In this document: positions 1 to 8,785 of the stretch, in pieces
How positions within the stretch are numbered: position 1 is the first letter of the stretch
How the letters are laid out: each line of letters begins with the position of its first letter
NCBI GenBank assembly: GCA_947496535.1
Contig: CANMDE010000006.1
Location: 145,031 to 209,030, forward strand
Length of the DNA: 64,000 nucleotides
DNA from: an uncultured Paracoccaceae bacterium
GTDB taxonomy: Bacteria > Pseudomonadota > Alphaproteobacteria > Rhodobacterales > Rhodobacteraceae
Reading direction: 5' to 3'
The notes under the pieces: model-generated
The model's database searches: none
The model's input: only the letters and a program-made list of their open reading frames with translations
What the model was told of the DNA's origin: nothing
Translations under genes and position numbers: made by a program

Positions 1-2
1 AT

Positions 3-272
3 TCAGCCTTGATCCAAATGTTGGGTACCAGAACTGTATCCGAGCGGCTGGAACAACTCTTGGTTATTCTGGCCAGCACCCATGGTCGCCATGATGGCGA
101 TGCAATAGTGATTGACCGGTCAATCACCTATGAACAGGTCGCTTCCATTGTTGGGGCGTCGCGGCAATGGGTAACACAATCGCTTGATAAACTACAAAAG
201 GAAGGCGTGCTGGACATTTCACGCCACCAAATCACGATATTTGATATTGAACGCCTGTCAGAAGGTCAGTGA
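3..272 (+). CDS. Crp/Fnr-family transcriptional regulator, C-terminal part (gene cut by window edge)
   Basis: The frame is open to the left edge, so only the last 89 codons are present. They form a winged helix-turn-helix: a dimerisation-helix end (SERLEQLLVILA), then ITYEQVASIVGASRQWVTQ as the helix-turn-helix with its recognition helix, then a short wing (GVLDISRHQITIFDIERL). This order is typical of the DNA-binding end of Crp/Fnr regulators. The cyclic-nucleotide-binding-fold sensor domain would lie to the left, so the signal cannot be told. No downstream partner gene follows in the same direction. Confidence 0.8.
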   Translation, partial: SALIQMLGTRTVSERLEQLLVILASTHGRHDGDAIVIDRSITYEQVASIVGASRQWVTQSLDKLQKEGVLDISRHQITIFDIERLSEGQ

Positions 273-662
273 CGTTTTTCTATGATGCCTTGTTGAGGTT
301 GTCCGCGTTAAATGAATGGCTGGTTTTCATACTGCGCAGCCGTACCGGAAATTGGGCCTTTGCAGAGTTGTTCGTGCTGCGAGCGCGCGCAGCACGAAAT
401 TCGAATTCACCGAATGGGCTCTTCGCGGCCGTCGGAGCCAATGCAGCATGTGGGCTTCTAGGCTGGCTTGCGAAGTAGAGGACGGCCCAAAGCCGCCGTC
501 CGCCAGTGACCTCGGATGCTGCGCTGCGGCCCGTCAGACCGGACCTTCGCCGCGACTGCACAATCATCTGGCTGTTGGATGACTGCGTCGCGGGACATTA
601 CAGACTTTCATCGCACCTGCTTCAATGCCCGGTATTGCGAACCCATCATGATGGGGGGGGCG
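273..662. other. Gene-free spacer holding a dispersed repeat
   Basis: No credible gene. Short open frames on both strands have no family resemblance and follow the repeat sequence. Most of the stretch is one copy of the intergenic repeat (413-600). A run of eight G residues lies near 653-660. Confidence 0.6.
413..600 (-). repeat. Dispersed intergenic repeat, copy A
   Basis: The reverse complement matches the copy at 20016-20200 in collinear blocks. A 25-base block at 480-504 is identical to 20108-20132 reversed, and an 18-base block at 413-430 is identical to 20183-20200 reversed. The segment around the CGCAGCAT core also matches. The 480-504 block contains a small self-complementary stem (GGACGGC with GCCGTCC). 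No transposase is associated. Confidence 0.65.
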
Positions 663-1343
663 CTATGCAAGCCGCAAGCCCACTGCTTCACGAATGACGG
701 CGATACGCGCCATAAGTTCACGAAAATTCACGATCACATTTTCTGCTTTGCCCCTATGCGGTCGTTGTGCCTGCCAAACATCGTAGGCAGGTCTGAGTTC
801 GGAGAGGTGAGAACTTCCGAGCAACGGGTCCAAAAAGGCCAACGCACCTAGTGCGGAAGATTGGTCAAAGTCCAAATCGACCCGTTGCAAATAATACTCC
901 AGATACCGGATCAAGTACTTTTGGGCTGTTGCAGTCTCAAAAGAGGCCAAAGCTAAACAATAACCCGTACCGGCGTAGCAAACCTCACTTTTAAGTAGAT
1001 GAGTCCCAATGATATCTTCAACTTCTTGGTGCTTGGAAATGGCGGCAAAATAGGCTCCTGCAATCCGTTGACGCCAGCCGAATTCTCCCAACATTTTCAA
1101 AAGTATCTCGTGCGTCAACTGTGGGAAGAGAGATTTATACGCTGCAAGTGTTTCTTCTTTGGTGCTCACCCCCCCAAGATATACCGGAACAACCCATTTT
1201 TTTATGAATTGTGCGTCGCAATCAGAGTCGTTTCTGTAGGATGCCATGCTCTCGAAGGGATGCTTATGCCTCACCGTCGCACCAGCCACATGTAGCAATA
1301 ACTGTTTCTTCGATGCTTCGTCCAAATTATGTTCGCTCTCCAT
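663..1343 (-). CDS. DUF6000-like protein of unknown function
   Basis: 226 residues, no signal peptide or membrane segment. The conserved-looking central part, KSEVCYAGTGYCLALASF followed by an R/Y-rich helix and DFDQSSALGALAFLD, matches my recollection of the DUF6000 family: soluble bacterial proteins of about 200 residues, often scattered near immunity or accessory genes. The N-terminal third contains WVVPVYLGG. Start is the ATG at 1343, and the ribosome site ahead of it is weak. It stands alone between two repeat-bearing spacers. Function is unknown and the family name is from memory. Confidence 0.65.
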   Translation of the reverse strand: MESEHNLDEASKKQLLLHVAGATVRHKHPFESMASYRNDSDCDAQFIKKWVVPVYLGGVSTKEETLAAYKSLFPQLTHEILLKMLGEFGWRQRIAGAYFAAISKHQEVEDIIGTHLLKSEVCYAGTGYCLALASFETATAQKYLIRYLEYYLQRVDLDFDQSSALGALAFLDPLLGSSHLSELRPAYDVWQAQRPHRGKAENVIVNFRELMARIAVIREAVGLRLA

Positions 1344-1788
1344 TAACCCGATGACTCAAAGTTTGAAATTGTGATGGTCGCCGGGACCTTAGCATAAAGC
1401 AGTGCTGAAGTCTCACGGGGTGGCTAAATAACCCTCGTTTTCTGATTGACCAGCAACTCTTCTGTATTGCCGCTGCCACAAACCTTCATCAAAATCAAAT
1501 CCATCGGTAAAGTGATTTGTCTGCCCAGCGATAGCGGACATTGGTGCATTGCGCAGCATCGGTCGAAATGGGCTCAATGCCGCCATCGGAAGCAGTGTAG
1601 CATTTCTGGTCGCGATATCGAACCGCGCCTGCAATCGCCGCCCAAAGAAGACATCCAGCCGCTATCTGCGATGCTGCGGTCGCAGCCCACATTGCCGCCA
1701 TTCGCTACGAGTGCATAATCGAAACGTTGGCGAACGGGTAATCGGCGGGACTTTTTGAACCTTCGCCGCGCAAGCACCAATGGCTGCT
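1344..1788. other. Gene-free spacer holding a dispersed repeat
   Basis: No convincing gene on either strand. The right half is repeat copy B. The left part (1344-1560) shows nothing recognisable. Confidence 0.55.
1567..1752 (-). repeat. Dispersed intergenic repeat, copy B
   Basis: Same orientation as copy A. It shares AATGGGCTC at the left and GATGCTGCG/GCAGCCC in the middle. A right block (CATTCGCT, then GTGCATAATCGAA, then CGAACGGGTAAT with GCGGGAC) lines up base for base over most positions with the reverse complement of 20016-20075. Confidence 0.6.
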
Positions 1789-2523
1789 TTAGAAGCTGCG
1801 CCAAAGCAAAGCCAGAGCCGAGCATGTCGCTAGACCGAGCGCCCAAGGCCGGATTGCGCCGCGTTCAAACCGAACGGCCAGTGGTCTTGACGCCCAAAGC
1901 GCGACTGGTACGAGTGGCGCGAGAGTGGCCGCAAATGCGACTTGTGCAAGCGTGAGAACCCCAGCAATCGAAAGCGCGATGATCGCAACAAGCGTTCCAA
2001 ACCCGTAGAATGCATTTTGCGTTGCCGCCGATCTGCGCGTTTCAACTTTGGAGTACAGTATTGCCATTGGGGGCGCACCGATGCCTGTCAGAGTGCCCAT
2101 AATGCCACCCACCGCACCCGCAACAAACAGGGAGCCGGTGGTGATCGGAAACGAAAGCCCGAGCAGCGTTAATCCAACGGCGAACAGAACAATGAATCCC
2201 ACAATGATCGCCAAGGCGTCTGTGCCAACAACAGCCGTGGCGATGTAGGCGGCAATACCTGCCCCCAGACTGCGCCCCGCAAAGCCCGGCGGCAGGTCTT
2301 TCCACTGCACCGAGCCGCGCGTGTTCAGCATAGCGCCTGACCCAATCACAAACCCGACGAGAAGCACCGTCCCTGGCACCCATTCTGGCGCAACAAGTGC
2401 CATGACGGGGGCCGCGAACATGCCGTATCCCGCCCCCGATAGACGCTGAACAAGGGTGCCAAAGAAGACCGTGACAGCGCAGATCATCCACGGTCCAAAT
2501 TCGGGTAGGAGTGTTTCAGGCAT
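1789..2523 (-). CDS. TauE/SafE-family membrane exporter (first of two)
   Basis: 244 residues, almost all hydrophobic, with about eight predicted membrane helices arranged as two repeats. The glycine-rich stretches after the first helix (VQRLSGAGYGMFAAPV) and at the start of the second half (AVGGIMGTLTGIGAPPMAI) are the paired signature of the TauE/SafE (sulfite exporter) family, which moves organosulfonates, sulfite or small organic acids across the inner membrane. It lies 89 bases downstream of a second member on the same strand. The two are probably co-transcribed and controlled by the divergent GntR regulator. Substrate unknown. Confidence 0.85.
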   Translation of the reverse strand: MPETLLPEFGPWMICAVTVFFGTLVQRLSGAGYGMFAAPVMALVAPEWVPGTVLLVGFVIGSGAMLNTRGSVQWKDLPPGFAGRSLGAGIAAYIATAVVGTDALAIIVGFIVLFAVGLTLLGLSFPITTGSLFVAGAVGGIMGTLTGIGAPPMAILYSKVETRRSAATQNAFYGFGTLVAIIALSIAGVLTLAQVAFAATLAPLVPVALWASRPLAVRFERGAIRPWALGLATCSALALLWRSF

Positions 2524-2612
2524 TCTTGTGGGTCTCTCTTAGATTGGGTTCTTCGTCCGTGACGTCAGGCAAGCCCTCGTAATCAGGCGTCTTTCAAGTT
2601 GTACGGAATGGA

Positions 2613-3362
2613 TCACACAACGAAAAATATGACTGTCATCACAGCTCCTATGGCAATGATGACACCGCGCAGAATGTCCATCCGGGTCATTTGGCGCGCA
2701 AAACATGATGTGACATATGCCCCGCATATGTTGGCAAGTGCCATGGGAATGGCTGCCTCCCATGCAATGAGGTCGGCGGTCATGAATGTGACAACGGATA
2801 GCGTGGATAGAATGGACGCGAGCAGGTTCTTTAGACCATTCATCCCATGAAGGTTGCGGTAGCCCTGTAGCGCAAGTGCGGCGAGCATGATGATGCCCAA
2901 CCCGCCGTTGAAATAGCCCCCATATGTCGTGACCAACACAAGCACGGCGACGGCCATAGCTGTTGAGCGCGTTCCGATGGTGCCGCCCTCAGACAGCTTT
3001 TGAAGCCGGGGGGCAAATGCAAACAAGAGCGTCGCTATCAGCAATAGCCATGGAATAAGCACTAGAAACGCATCAGGCGATGTCACGATAAGAAGGACTG
3101 CACCCAAAATGCCGCCGATTGCTGCTAACATGATAATCGTTCCAAGGCGCAGGACGCCTTCGACGCGAATATCACGGCGATAGGCCCAAACACTTGCGAT
3201 GTAACCCGGCACAGCCATCGTTGTTGCGGTCGCATTTGCGACAACCGGCGGTATCCCAATCCATATCAGAACAGGCAACGTAACGAAGGTTCCACCGCCC
3301 GCAATGGCGTTCAATGCACCACACAGAAACCCGGCAGAAACGATGACAACTAGCTCGACCAA
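2613..3362 (-). CDS. TauE/SafE-family membrane exporter (second of two)
   Basis: 249 residues with about eight membrane helices. SAGFLCGALNAIAGGGTFVT near the N terminus is the classic first glycine motif of TauE/SafE permeases, and TYGGYFNGGLGIIML is the repeat motif in the second half, closer to the family consensus than in the neighbouring paralogue. The start is TTG at 3362, supported by AAGGA six bases upstream; no upstream in-frame ATG exists. It diverges from the GntR regulator across 74 bases. Likely an anion or organosulfonate permease; substrate not readable. Confidence 0.85.
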   Translation of the reverse strand: MVELVVIVSAGFLCGALNAIAGGGTFVTLPVLIWIGIPPVVANATATTMAVPGYIASVWAYRRDIRVEGVLRLGTIIMLAAIGGILGAVLLIVTSPDAFLVLIPWLLLIATLLFAFAPRLQKLSEGGTIGTRSTAMAVAVLVLVTTYGGYFNGGLGIIMLAALALQGYRNLHGMNGLKNLLASILSTLSVVTFMTADLIAWEAAIPMALANICGAYVTSCFARQMTRMDILRGVIIAIGAVMTVIFFVV

Positions 3363-3407
3363 ATCAATTCCTTCGATCCCTTTCGAAAGCCTCTATCAGC
3401 CTGTTAC

Positions 3408-3427
3408 ATTGGTCTCAAAATTGGTCT
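3408..3427. promoter_or_regulatory. Candidate GntR operator (direct repeat ATTGGTCT)
   Basis: ATTGGTCT occurs at 3408-3415 and again at 3420-3427, twelve bases apart, in the 74-base divergent region between the permease gene and the GntR regulator. Position and spacing suit an autoregulatory site. FCD-type GntR regulators usually bind inverted rather than direct repeats, so this is tentative. Confidence 0.3.
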
Positions 3428-3436
3428 GGATTTGTC

Positions 3437-4150
3437 ATGCAGTATACAAAAGCGGCAACAGTGCTCGCCAAACTTAGGGAATTTGTGAGGACCGGCGAGT
3501 TGGCCGTCGGTGACAGGTTACCGCCTGAACGGGTCTTGGCGCAGCAGTTCTCATGCAGCCGTGAGACCTTGCGGCGTGCGATCCTTGTTTTGGAGCAAGA
3601 GAACGAGATTTGGCGTCATGTGGGCCAAGGAACATTCTATGGCCCAAGGCCCGCCACAGCACCGCTGAGGGAAAGCCTAACGGTTCAGGCCACATCCGTT
3701 CAGGAGTTGGTGCAGGCGCGATACCTGATCGAGCCAGTGGTGGCAGCGGAAGCCGCCCGCAGAGCGACCGCGCTTGATATTGCCAAGTTGGATGAGTGTA
3801 TCGCAGTAGGGCGTGACGGCCCAGACAGGTTCGAATGTCAGAAAGCAGATGACATCTTTCACCAGACCATCGCAGCGGTCGCAAGAAATCCGATCCTGTC
3901 TTCGATCCTGGCCTTTCTTTCAGAAGCGAGGCGTCGATCGTCATGGCAGTCACAATGGGATCGCACGTATCGGCACGTTGGCATCGAAGAGTTCAAGGGG
4001 CAGCACAGTGACCAACATCAGCGCATCGTTGATGCAATTGAACGCCAAGACCCCAAAGCAGCAGAGGCCGAAATGCGTATCCATCTGGAAGCTATAATCG
4101 AGGCCCTTCAACTTGCGCCAGGATCACCGCAGTTCTCAAACTCAGGTTAG
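3437..4150 (+). CDS. GntR/FadR-subfamily transcriptional regulator
   Basis: 237 residues. Residues 5-70 are a GntR winged helix (LPPERVLAQQFSCSRETLRR is the recognition region, then the wing GQGTFYG). Residues about 90-220 form an all-helical FCD ligand-binding domain: ARYLIEPVVAAEAARRAT, then DDIFHQTIAAVARNP with a metal/ligand His, then HQRIVDAIERQDPKAAEAEM with the last conserved His. FCD regulators usually sense small carboxylic acids. The divergent orientation to two TauE/SafE genes makes it their likely local repressor. Confidence 0.88.
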   Translation: MQYTKAATVLAKLREFVRTGELAVGDRLPPERVLAQQFSCSRETLRRAILVLEQENEIWRHVGQGTFYGPRPATAPLRESLTVQATSVQELVQARYLIEPVVAAEAARRATALDIAKLDECIAVGRDGPDRFECQKADDIFHQTIAAVARNPILSSILAFLSEARRRSSWQSQWDRTYRHVGIEEFKGQHSDQHQRIVDAIERQDPKAAEAEMRIHLEAIIEALQLAPGSPQFSNSG

Positions 4151-4394
4151 CGGTCATTCATACATCGGGCAGCATCAGGTAAAATGGGCTCATTTTCAGC
4201 TTTTGCTGCATCTCCGACTAACGGCTGGTTCCGGTTGGTGAACGAGACCAGCGGTGCTGTCCAGCCATTTGACCGGAGGTGTCCAACTTCATGACCGTCG
4301 CCACAAAAGCAGGCATCGGTGGATCCGCAGCAGGTTAGTTCTTTGTCCGCAACTTGCCAATTTAAGCTGTACGCAGCTGATGGCGCTAGTTCCC

Positions 4395-4443
4395 GAAGGC
4401 GAGAACCGCTGCGATAACTGAGGTCTTCGCGCTTCTCGCCTTC
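4395..4443. repeat. Inverted repeat, 11-bp arms
   Basis: GAAGGCGAGAA at 4395-4405 is exactly complementary to TTCTCGCCTTC at 4433-4443, with a 27-base loop. No U-rich tail follows on either strand, so it is not a canonical terminator. It sits between two convergent genes. Confidence 0.5.
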
Positions 4444-4478
4444 TTATGTCGCGACCGCATGGCAGCTCAAAACGGCAA

Positions 4479-4511
4479 TCCCAATAAGACTGCGCGGCAG
4501 TGCTATTGGGA
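4479..4511. repeat. Compact hairpin (8-bp outer and 5-bp inner stem)
   Basis: TCCCAATA (4479-4486) pairs with TATTGGGA (4504-4511), and inside it ACTGC pairs with GCAGT around a GCG loop, separated from the outer stem by a 2-nt internal loop on each side. Between convergent genes it could act as a bidirectional 3'-end structure; a U-tract is missing. Confidence 0.5.
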
Positions 4512-4590
4512 ATACGTCGTTAGTAGCCTGGGATTATGCACGCATCTTTCAATTCAATCTTCGGAACATCACAAGAGAATGCTGCTGCAA

Positions 4591-6561
4591 TCAAAACACG
4601 AGCCCAAAGCCATAGAGGTTGAAAGTGAAAATGACCCAAAGGACCAAGAGCGAGGATAGCAACAACAGCATTCGGCCAATATGTAACAGCCACGACCGCC
4701 CTTTCCCGAATGACAGCACTTGATGAATGCCCGACGCAAGGAAGAGCGCAACCGCAGCGAACGGGAACACGACCCGTAGCCCATTGATCAACCCGTCCAG
4801 CGCGCCACCTAGCAGTGTGACATCCGCAGAGGCCATTACTGCAAAGGCGACCCATCCAATGATCGACAGCACCACACCCCACGCGAACAATCCGGTCGAG
4901 CGGTAGACCAGCAGATGCCCTCTCTCCAAAGCGAGGGCCGCGCCGAATTTCCGACGCACGACCATGCGGGTCGGCCACAGAATAGCCTGTAACATGATCA
5001 CGAACGCGGCAAGGCCCAGAAGCGGCAACAAAACGGCGCCATTTTTGGCCGCAGGGGCGGGCGTCAGCACCATGAACGGCGAAAAGATATCCGTGCTGAT
5101 CCGGACAACGCGCCCATCAACCACATCAGCTGCGATGGTTTGACTGGAATACCTGTCTTGCCAAACGAAAGGTGCGACCTCGACCCAATCAAACGCCCCA
5201 ATGCCAATGCTCTCGAACATCGGAAATGACAGCTTGCTTTCTGGCGTCATGCCGACTGGAATCTGACCCAGCAGGCCTGCAAAACTCAGGAAATTCGTGA
5301 AGGACCCGCGACTGGAAATGTAGTTTCCCGAAACAATCTCGATGTGCGCGCGGGCCGTTTCTGCATCCACACCCGGCTTGATCTCAACGGGGTTGGCTTC
5401 TGGTAAATAGCGGTCTGCGAAGCCTTCGAGCAGCAACTGGCGTATCGCAAAGCTCTCCCCGCCTTTACCAGTGCTGTTGAGCGAGATGTAAAGGCCAACG
5501 CCCTCTTCTGGGAAAATTGTCAGGTCGCTGTGAAAGCCTTGCGTGTCACCGCCATGACCAATGCCCCGGCGGCCGTTCATCCATCTTTCGGTGAACCCAA
5601 GTGCCATGCGGTTCAGGCCATCAATTCCCGGCGCGCGGTAGTCGTGCATCATCTGAGCTGTCTCGGGCCGCAAAAGGCCAAGTCCGTTGTTGAGATGCGC
5701 CACCATAAACCGTCCCATATCCGTCCCCGTGGCGGATAGGGACCCAGCGGGCGCGGCTGATATGATCTCAAAACTGCGTGGCGGCGTTTGCGCGTTTTGG
5801 TACCCTGGCGCCATCTGGTCCGCCAATGCGTCTGGCAAGGGTTGCGCGAAAGTGGCGTTATTCATGTCTAGTGGGGCAAAGATATTGTTGGCCACGTGGT
5901 CGTTAAACGGTGTTCCGCTGACGCGTTCGACGATGTACCCAGCGAGCGCCGATGCGTAATTCGAGTAGGCAGGTGTTGTACCCGGCGCAAAAACGCGCGC
6001 GGGAAGCGACTGCTTGACGTAGTCATCCAACGGCATGAGATCGGCGGTAAAGAGGTAGCGTATCGACTCTTCAAACCCGGCCGTATGAGTCATGATCTGG
6101 CGCAGCGTGATCGGTTGGCCGCGATACGGCGGAACCTCGAAATCGAGATAGGTGTTAATGTCCGTGTCCAGATTGAGGTTCCCCCGCTCGACCTGCTGCA
6201 TCACAGCTGTCCACGTGAACAGCTTTGAAATTGAGCCCGGACGAAACAGAGTCTCCGATGGAGAAACCAGGCGACCGGCGGCCATGTCCGAAAGCCCATA
6301 ACCCTGCTGGAAAACAATACCATCGCGATCAACGACCACCACAACGGCACCTGCAATGCTAGCTTGCGTTATGGCAAGAGGAATGGAGCCGTTCAGCCAA
6401 GCTTCGATATCATCAGCGTGAAAGCGCAGATCGGCGGCTGGCGAAATTGCTTGTGCACTTGACTGACGAGGCTGTGTATCTTGAGCAAAGGCTGTTTGGG
6501 TCGACAACGTCACACATACCATCAGCACCCAAATCATTACATGGCGAGCGACCAGACTCAT
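4591..6561 (-). CDS. Secreted/membrane serine hydrolase, class C beta-lactamase fold, with C-terminal membrane domain
   Basis: 656 residues. A signal peptide (residues 1-26, cut after AFA) leads into a beta-lactamase/penicillin-binding fold (about 45-390). Its catalytic set is intact: SISK (S110, K113), YSN (Y199-N201) and HGG (336-338). After an extracytoplasmic linker domain, about five hydrophobic helices fill residues 500-656. This serine hydrolase plus membrane-tail architecture is known in alphaproteobacteria for esterases or peptidases of the class C-related family; it is not evidence of antibiotic resistance. ATG at 6561 follows AGGAG at a good distance. It is monocistronic. Substrate unknown. 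Confidence 0.88.
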   Translation of the reverse strand: MSLVARHVMIWVLMVCVTLSTQTAFAQDTQPRQSSAQAISPAADLRFHADDIEAWLNGSIPLAITQASIAGAVVVVVDRDGIVFQQGYGLSDMAAGRLVSPSETLFRPGSISKLFTWTAVMQQVERGNLNLDTDINTYLDFEVPPYRGQPITLRQIMTHTAGFEESIRYLFTADLMPLDDYVKQSLPARVFAPGTTPAYSNYASALAGYIVERVSGTPFNDHVANNIFAPLDMNNATFAQPLPDALADQMAPGYQNAQTPPRSFEIISAAPAGSLSATGTDMGRFMVAHLNNGLGLLRPETAQMMHDYRAPGIDGLNRMALGFTERWMNGRRGIGHGGDTQGFHSDLTIFPEEGVGLYISLNSTGKGGESFAIRQLLLEGFADRYLPEANPVEIKPGVDAETARAHIEIVSGNYISSRGSFTNFLSFAGLLGQIPVGMTPESKLSFPMFESIGIGAFDWVEVAPFVWQDRYSSQTIAADVVDGRVVRISTDIFSPFMVLTPAPAAKNGAVLLPLLGLAAFVIMLQAILWPTRMVVRRKFGAALALERGHLLVYRSTGLFAWGVVLSIIGWVAFAVMASADVTLLGGALDGLINGLRVVFPFAAVALFLASGIHQVLSFGKGRSWLLHIGRMLLLLSSLLVLWVIFTFNLYGFGLVF

Positions 6562-6947
6562 GCTTGTCTCCTGTCATGCTTCGAAGCTGTTCTCAAAAGG
6601 TAGGAATTCAGACACATAAAACCAAGTATGGCTACATCATTGTTAGGGCATCACAATGATGTTTACCGAATTTGCTTAATTGCAATAGCGGACTTTCATA
6701 CACAGCGCAGCATCCGTTACTTCGGGCTCTCCTGACGCCTTCGCCGCGCTCGTCACCAGTGGCTGGTTCGGGAAACACCACCGTTCGCTGCTCCATGCGC
6801 GAACCGGTACGGTGCAGGACAAAGTGTGAATTCGCTGTGGCTGCGCAGATGACTGCTTTCGGTTCCACATCTCTTAGGTTGACCGGTTTATACCCGAGAT
6901 GTATCAGTCAATCATACCAATAGATTTCGCCGATACCGGCAACTTTC
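6562..6947. other. Gene-free spacer with degraded repeat sequence
   Basis: No gene. At about 6684-6790 there are blocks shared with other spacers (AGCGGACTTTCATAC then CAGCGCAGCATCCG, and later AGTGGCTGGTTCGGG), a partial copy of the dispersed repeat. Promoters for the downstream ankyrin gene must lie near 6850-6945, but no clear -35/-10 pair is visible. Confidence 0.45.
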
Positions 6948-8399
6948 ATGAACACTTTAGAACTGCACGCCTTGTTTCAGGCGGAAGAACGCGCTGTACA
7001 AAGGGCGCTCTTGGAACACGGTCTACTTGAAGCTAATCCGTCCCACACTCGCTTTGATCGCAAGCGCCTGGAGGAATTTCCGCCAATACTGCGAGATGTG
7101 TGTTCTCTTTCAGGTGAAGCGCTGAAGAATGCTCTCCGAGAACGCTTGGCTGCCGGTGAATATCTTGATGCGACGCCTGAACACTTCGGCGTTACTCCAA
7201 TTCAAAGATGTTTCGGCGACGGAAAACTGGACGCTATGCGCATCCTATTAGGTGTCGGGGCGAAGACAAAATGGACAGCCGATCAGATTTCTATTGCGTT
7301 GGGCGAAGTGCCGTCTTCACCAGAGACAGGAAAAGCTGATCCGTTTCTCTTTGCCTGTCGTGTCGACAACTTGGAAGCGGCGCGCATGTATTATCCGAAT
7401 TCCGATGCTAGCCATCATAAACACCCGGAGGCCGTCACTGAAGCAGTGACTGCGCGGGCCACAGATATTGTGGCATGGCTTTTAGAGGAAGGCTTTGACC
7501 CCAATGCAGTCGATGACATCAATTGGGGTGCGCTTGAACGAGCTGTTGACAACGAGGACATAGGAACAGCAGAAGTCTTGCTTGCTGCCGGTGCCGACCC
7601 GTTCGGATTTCCTGAAAAGGAATACACATCGCCCGTAGAAAAAGCGGTTTCAGAACAGATGCGCGCCCTGTTCGTTCGTTTTGGTGTCTACCCAGCGAAG
7701 TTTGAATATGACATAAACCCAGAGGGTGTGCGGCTGTCATTCTTGCCTGAAAAAGTGCTAACACGCGAAGAATTTGACTCAAGCCGGAGCAGACGGGCCG
7801 GACAGACAAACCCTGAACGGTTTCTCCCGAAATTCTGGTACGAGCAAATGAGAACAGGACGTTATTCAGCGCCGAAGGATATTGAACACGAGAAAGATCG
7901 TGCCGAACCAGTTTGGTCGTTCAATCGGTTCGGACGCAGCGTAACACCTCTTCCCGATGGGCGACTGTTGTTGATCGGGGGAGAACACGAAGATCATTAC
8001 GATCCTGATTTTTGTATCTATGCTGATGTTACCGTCCTCGACGGCAAGGGAGGCGTAGATCATTTTATTTATCCCGATGACGTCTTCCCACCAACGGACT
8101 TCCACACCGCAACCCTGCATGGTGATCAAATTTGGCTGATCGGCTCTCTGAGCTATCCAGAACTGCGTCAAGAAGGTTTGACACAGGTTCTGAAATTAGA
8201 CCTATCCGATTTCTCAATTCATCCTGTCGAGACATCAGGTGACGCTCCCGGATGGATAAGCAGGCATCGGGCTGTTTTGGATGCAGACAAAATTATTCTG
8301 ACAGGTGGCAAGATTGATCTTGGCTATCGCGACAACGAACAAATGTATTTTTTGGACCTTAAGACCTTTTGCTGGAAAAAAGAAAGGTTGCGCAGGTAA
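6948..8399 (+). CDS. Ankyrin-repeat protein with kelch-like C-terminal half
   Basis: 483 residues, no signal peptide. The N-terminal half (about 80-230) contains degenerate ankyrin repeats: TPIQRCFGDGKLDAMRILLG, then a helix pair around NLEAARMYYP, then ATDIVAWLLEEGFDPNAVDD and IGTAEVLLAAGADPFG. Residues about 300-475 contain kelch-type strands (SVTPLPDGRLLLIGGE, TATLHGDQIWLIGS, RAVLDADKIILTGGK) that could form a partial propeller. Both modules normally mediate protein contacts. It is flanked by repeat-bearing spacers and has no operon partner. The combination is uncommon; function unknown. Confidence 0.7.
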   Translation: MNTLELHALFQAEERAVQRALLEHGLLEANPSHTRFDRKRLEEFPPILRDVCSLSGEALKNALRERLAAGEYLDATPEHFGVTPIQRCFGDGKLDAMRILLGVGAKTKWTADQISIALGEVPSSPETGKADPFLFACRVDNLEAARMYYPNSDASHHKHPEAVTEAVTARATDIVAWLLEEGFDPNAVDDINWGALERAVDNEDIGTAEVLLAAGADPFGFPEKEYTSPVEKAVSEQMRALFVRFGVYPAKFEYDINPEGVRLSFLPEKVLTREEFDSSRSRRAGQTNPERFLPKFWYEQMRTGRYSAPKDIEHEKDRAEPVWSFNRFGRSVTPLPDGRLLLIGGEHEDHYDPDFCIYADVTVLDGKGGVDHFIYPDDVFPPTDFHTATLHGDQIWLIGSLSYPELRQEGLTQVLKLDLSDFSIHPVETSGDAPGWISRHRAVLDADKIILTGGKIDLGYRDNEQMYFLDLKTFCWKKERLRR

Positions 8400-8468
8400 T
8401 AGCTGACTTTCGTGCCTCGTGCAGCATCCGGCAAAGTTGGCTCAAACCGGTCATTAGCCACGTTTTGC

Positions 8469-8581
8469 GTCAATGTCTGCTTCGAACTATTGAGGTCCCT
8501 GCCCCGTCACTCACGGCCCTTACCAGCCATTCATCGTGCCCACCGTCGCTGCATCGCAGCTTCCCCGAAGCAGACATTGAC
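8469..8581. repeat. Inverted repeat with perfect 16-bp arms
   Basis: GTCAATGTCTGCTTCG at 8469-8484 is exactly complementary to CGAAGCAGACATTGAC at 8566-8581, with an 81-base internal segment. No gene lies inside. It could be a small palindromic element or a folded RNA. No target duplication is evident. Confidence 0.6.
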
Positions 8582-8785
8582 CAATGAACGCAGAATTTTC
8601 GCATGCTGGACTACTGCATCGCGGACCAAGCGTCGCTTAGCCTGTCAGGTTCCACACGATGTTATGATCCAATACATTGAAGTCAACGGTAACAGTATCG
8701 TCGCTGCTGTGAGGAGCTGAATTATCAAGTTTTTCTTGGACTTTTTAATCCCAACCGCAGCACGAAGAGCATCCTTGATGTCAAA

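Larger units (their letters stand above)
4151..4590. other. Gene-free spacer with two hairpins and a possible repeat fragment
   Basis: No supported gene. The left part (about 4150-4245) has short blocks also seen in other spacers (GCAGCATC, AATGGGCTC, AACGGCTGGTTCC) and may be a worn copy of the dispersed repeat. The right part carries the two inverted repeats listed separately. Confidence 0.45.

Noticed and set aside
653..660. Run of eight G residues as a phase-variation tract
   Set aside because: It lies just beyond the 3' end of the DUF6000-like gene and does not sit in a promoter or at a plausible coding start.
506..851. Overlapping plus-strand frames in the spacer and over the DUF6000-like gene
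   Set aside because: They follow repeat copy A and the antisense of the real gene; no supporting features.
4591..6561. Antibiotic-resistance beta-lactamase
   Set aside because: The C-terminal membrane domain and length place it with serine hydrolases of unknown substrate, not with secreted AmpC enzymes.
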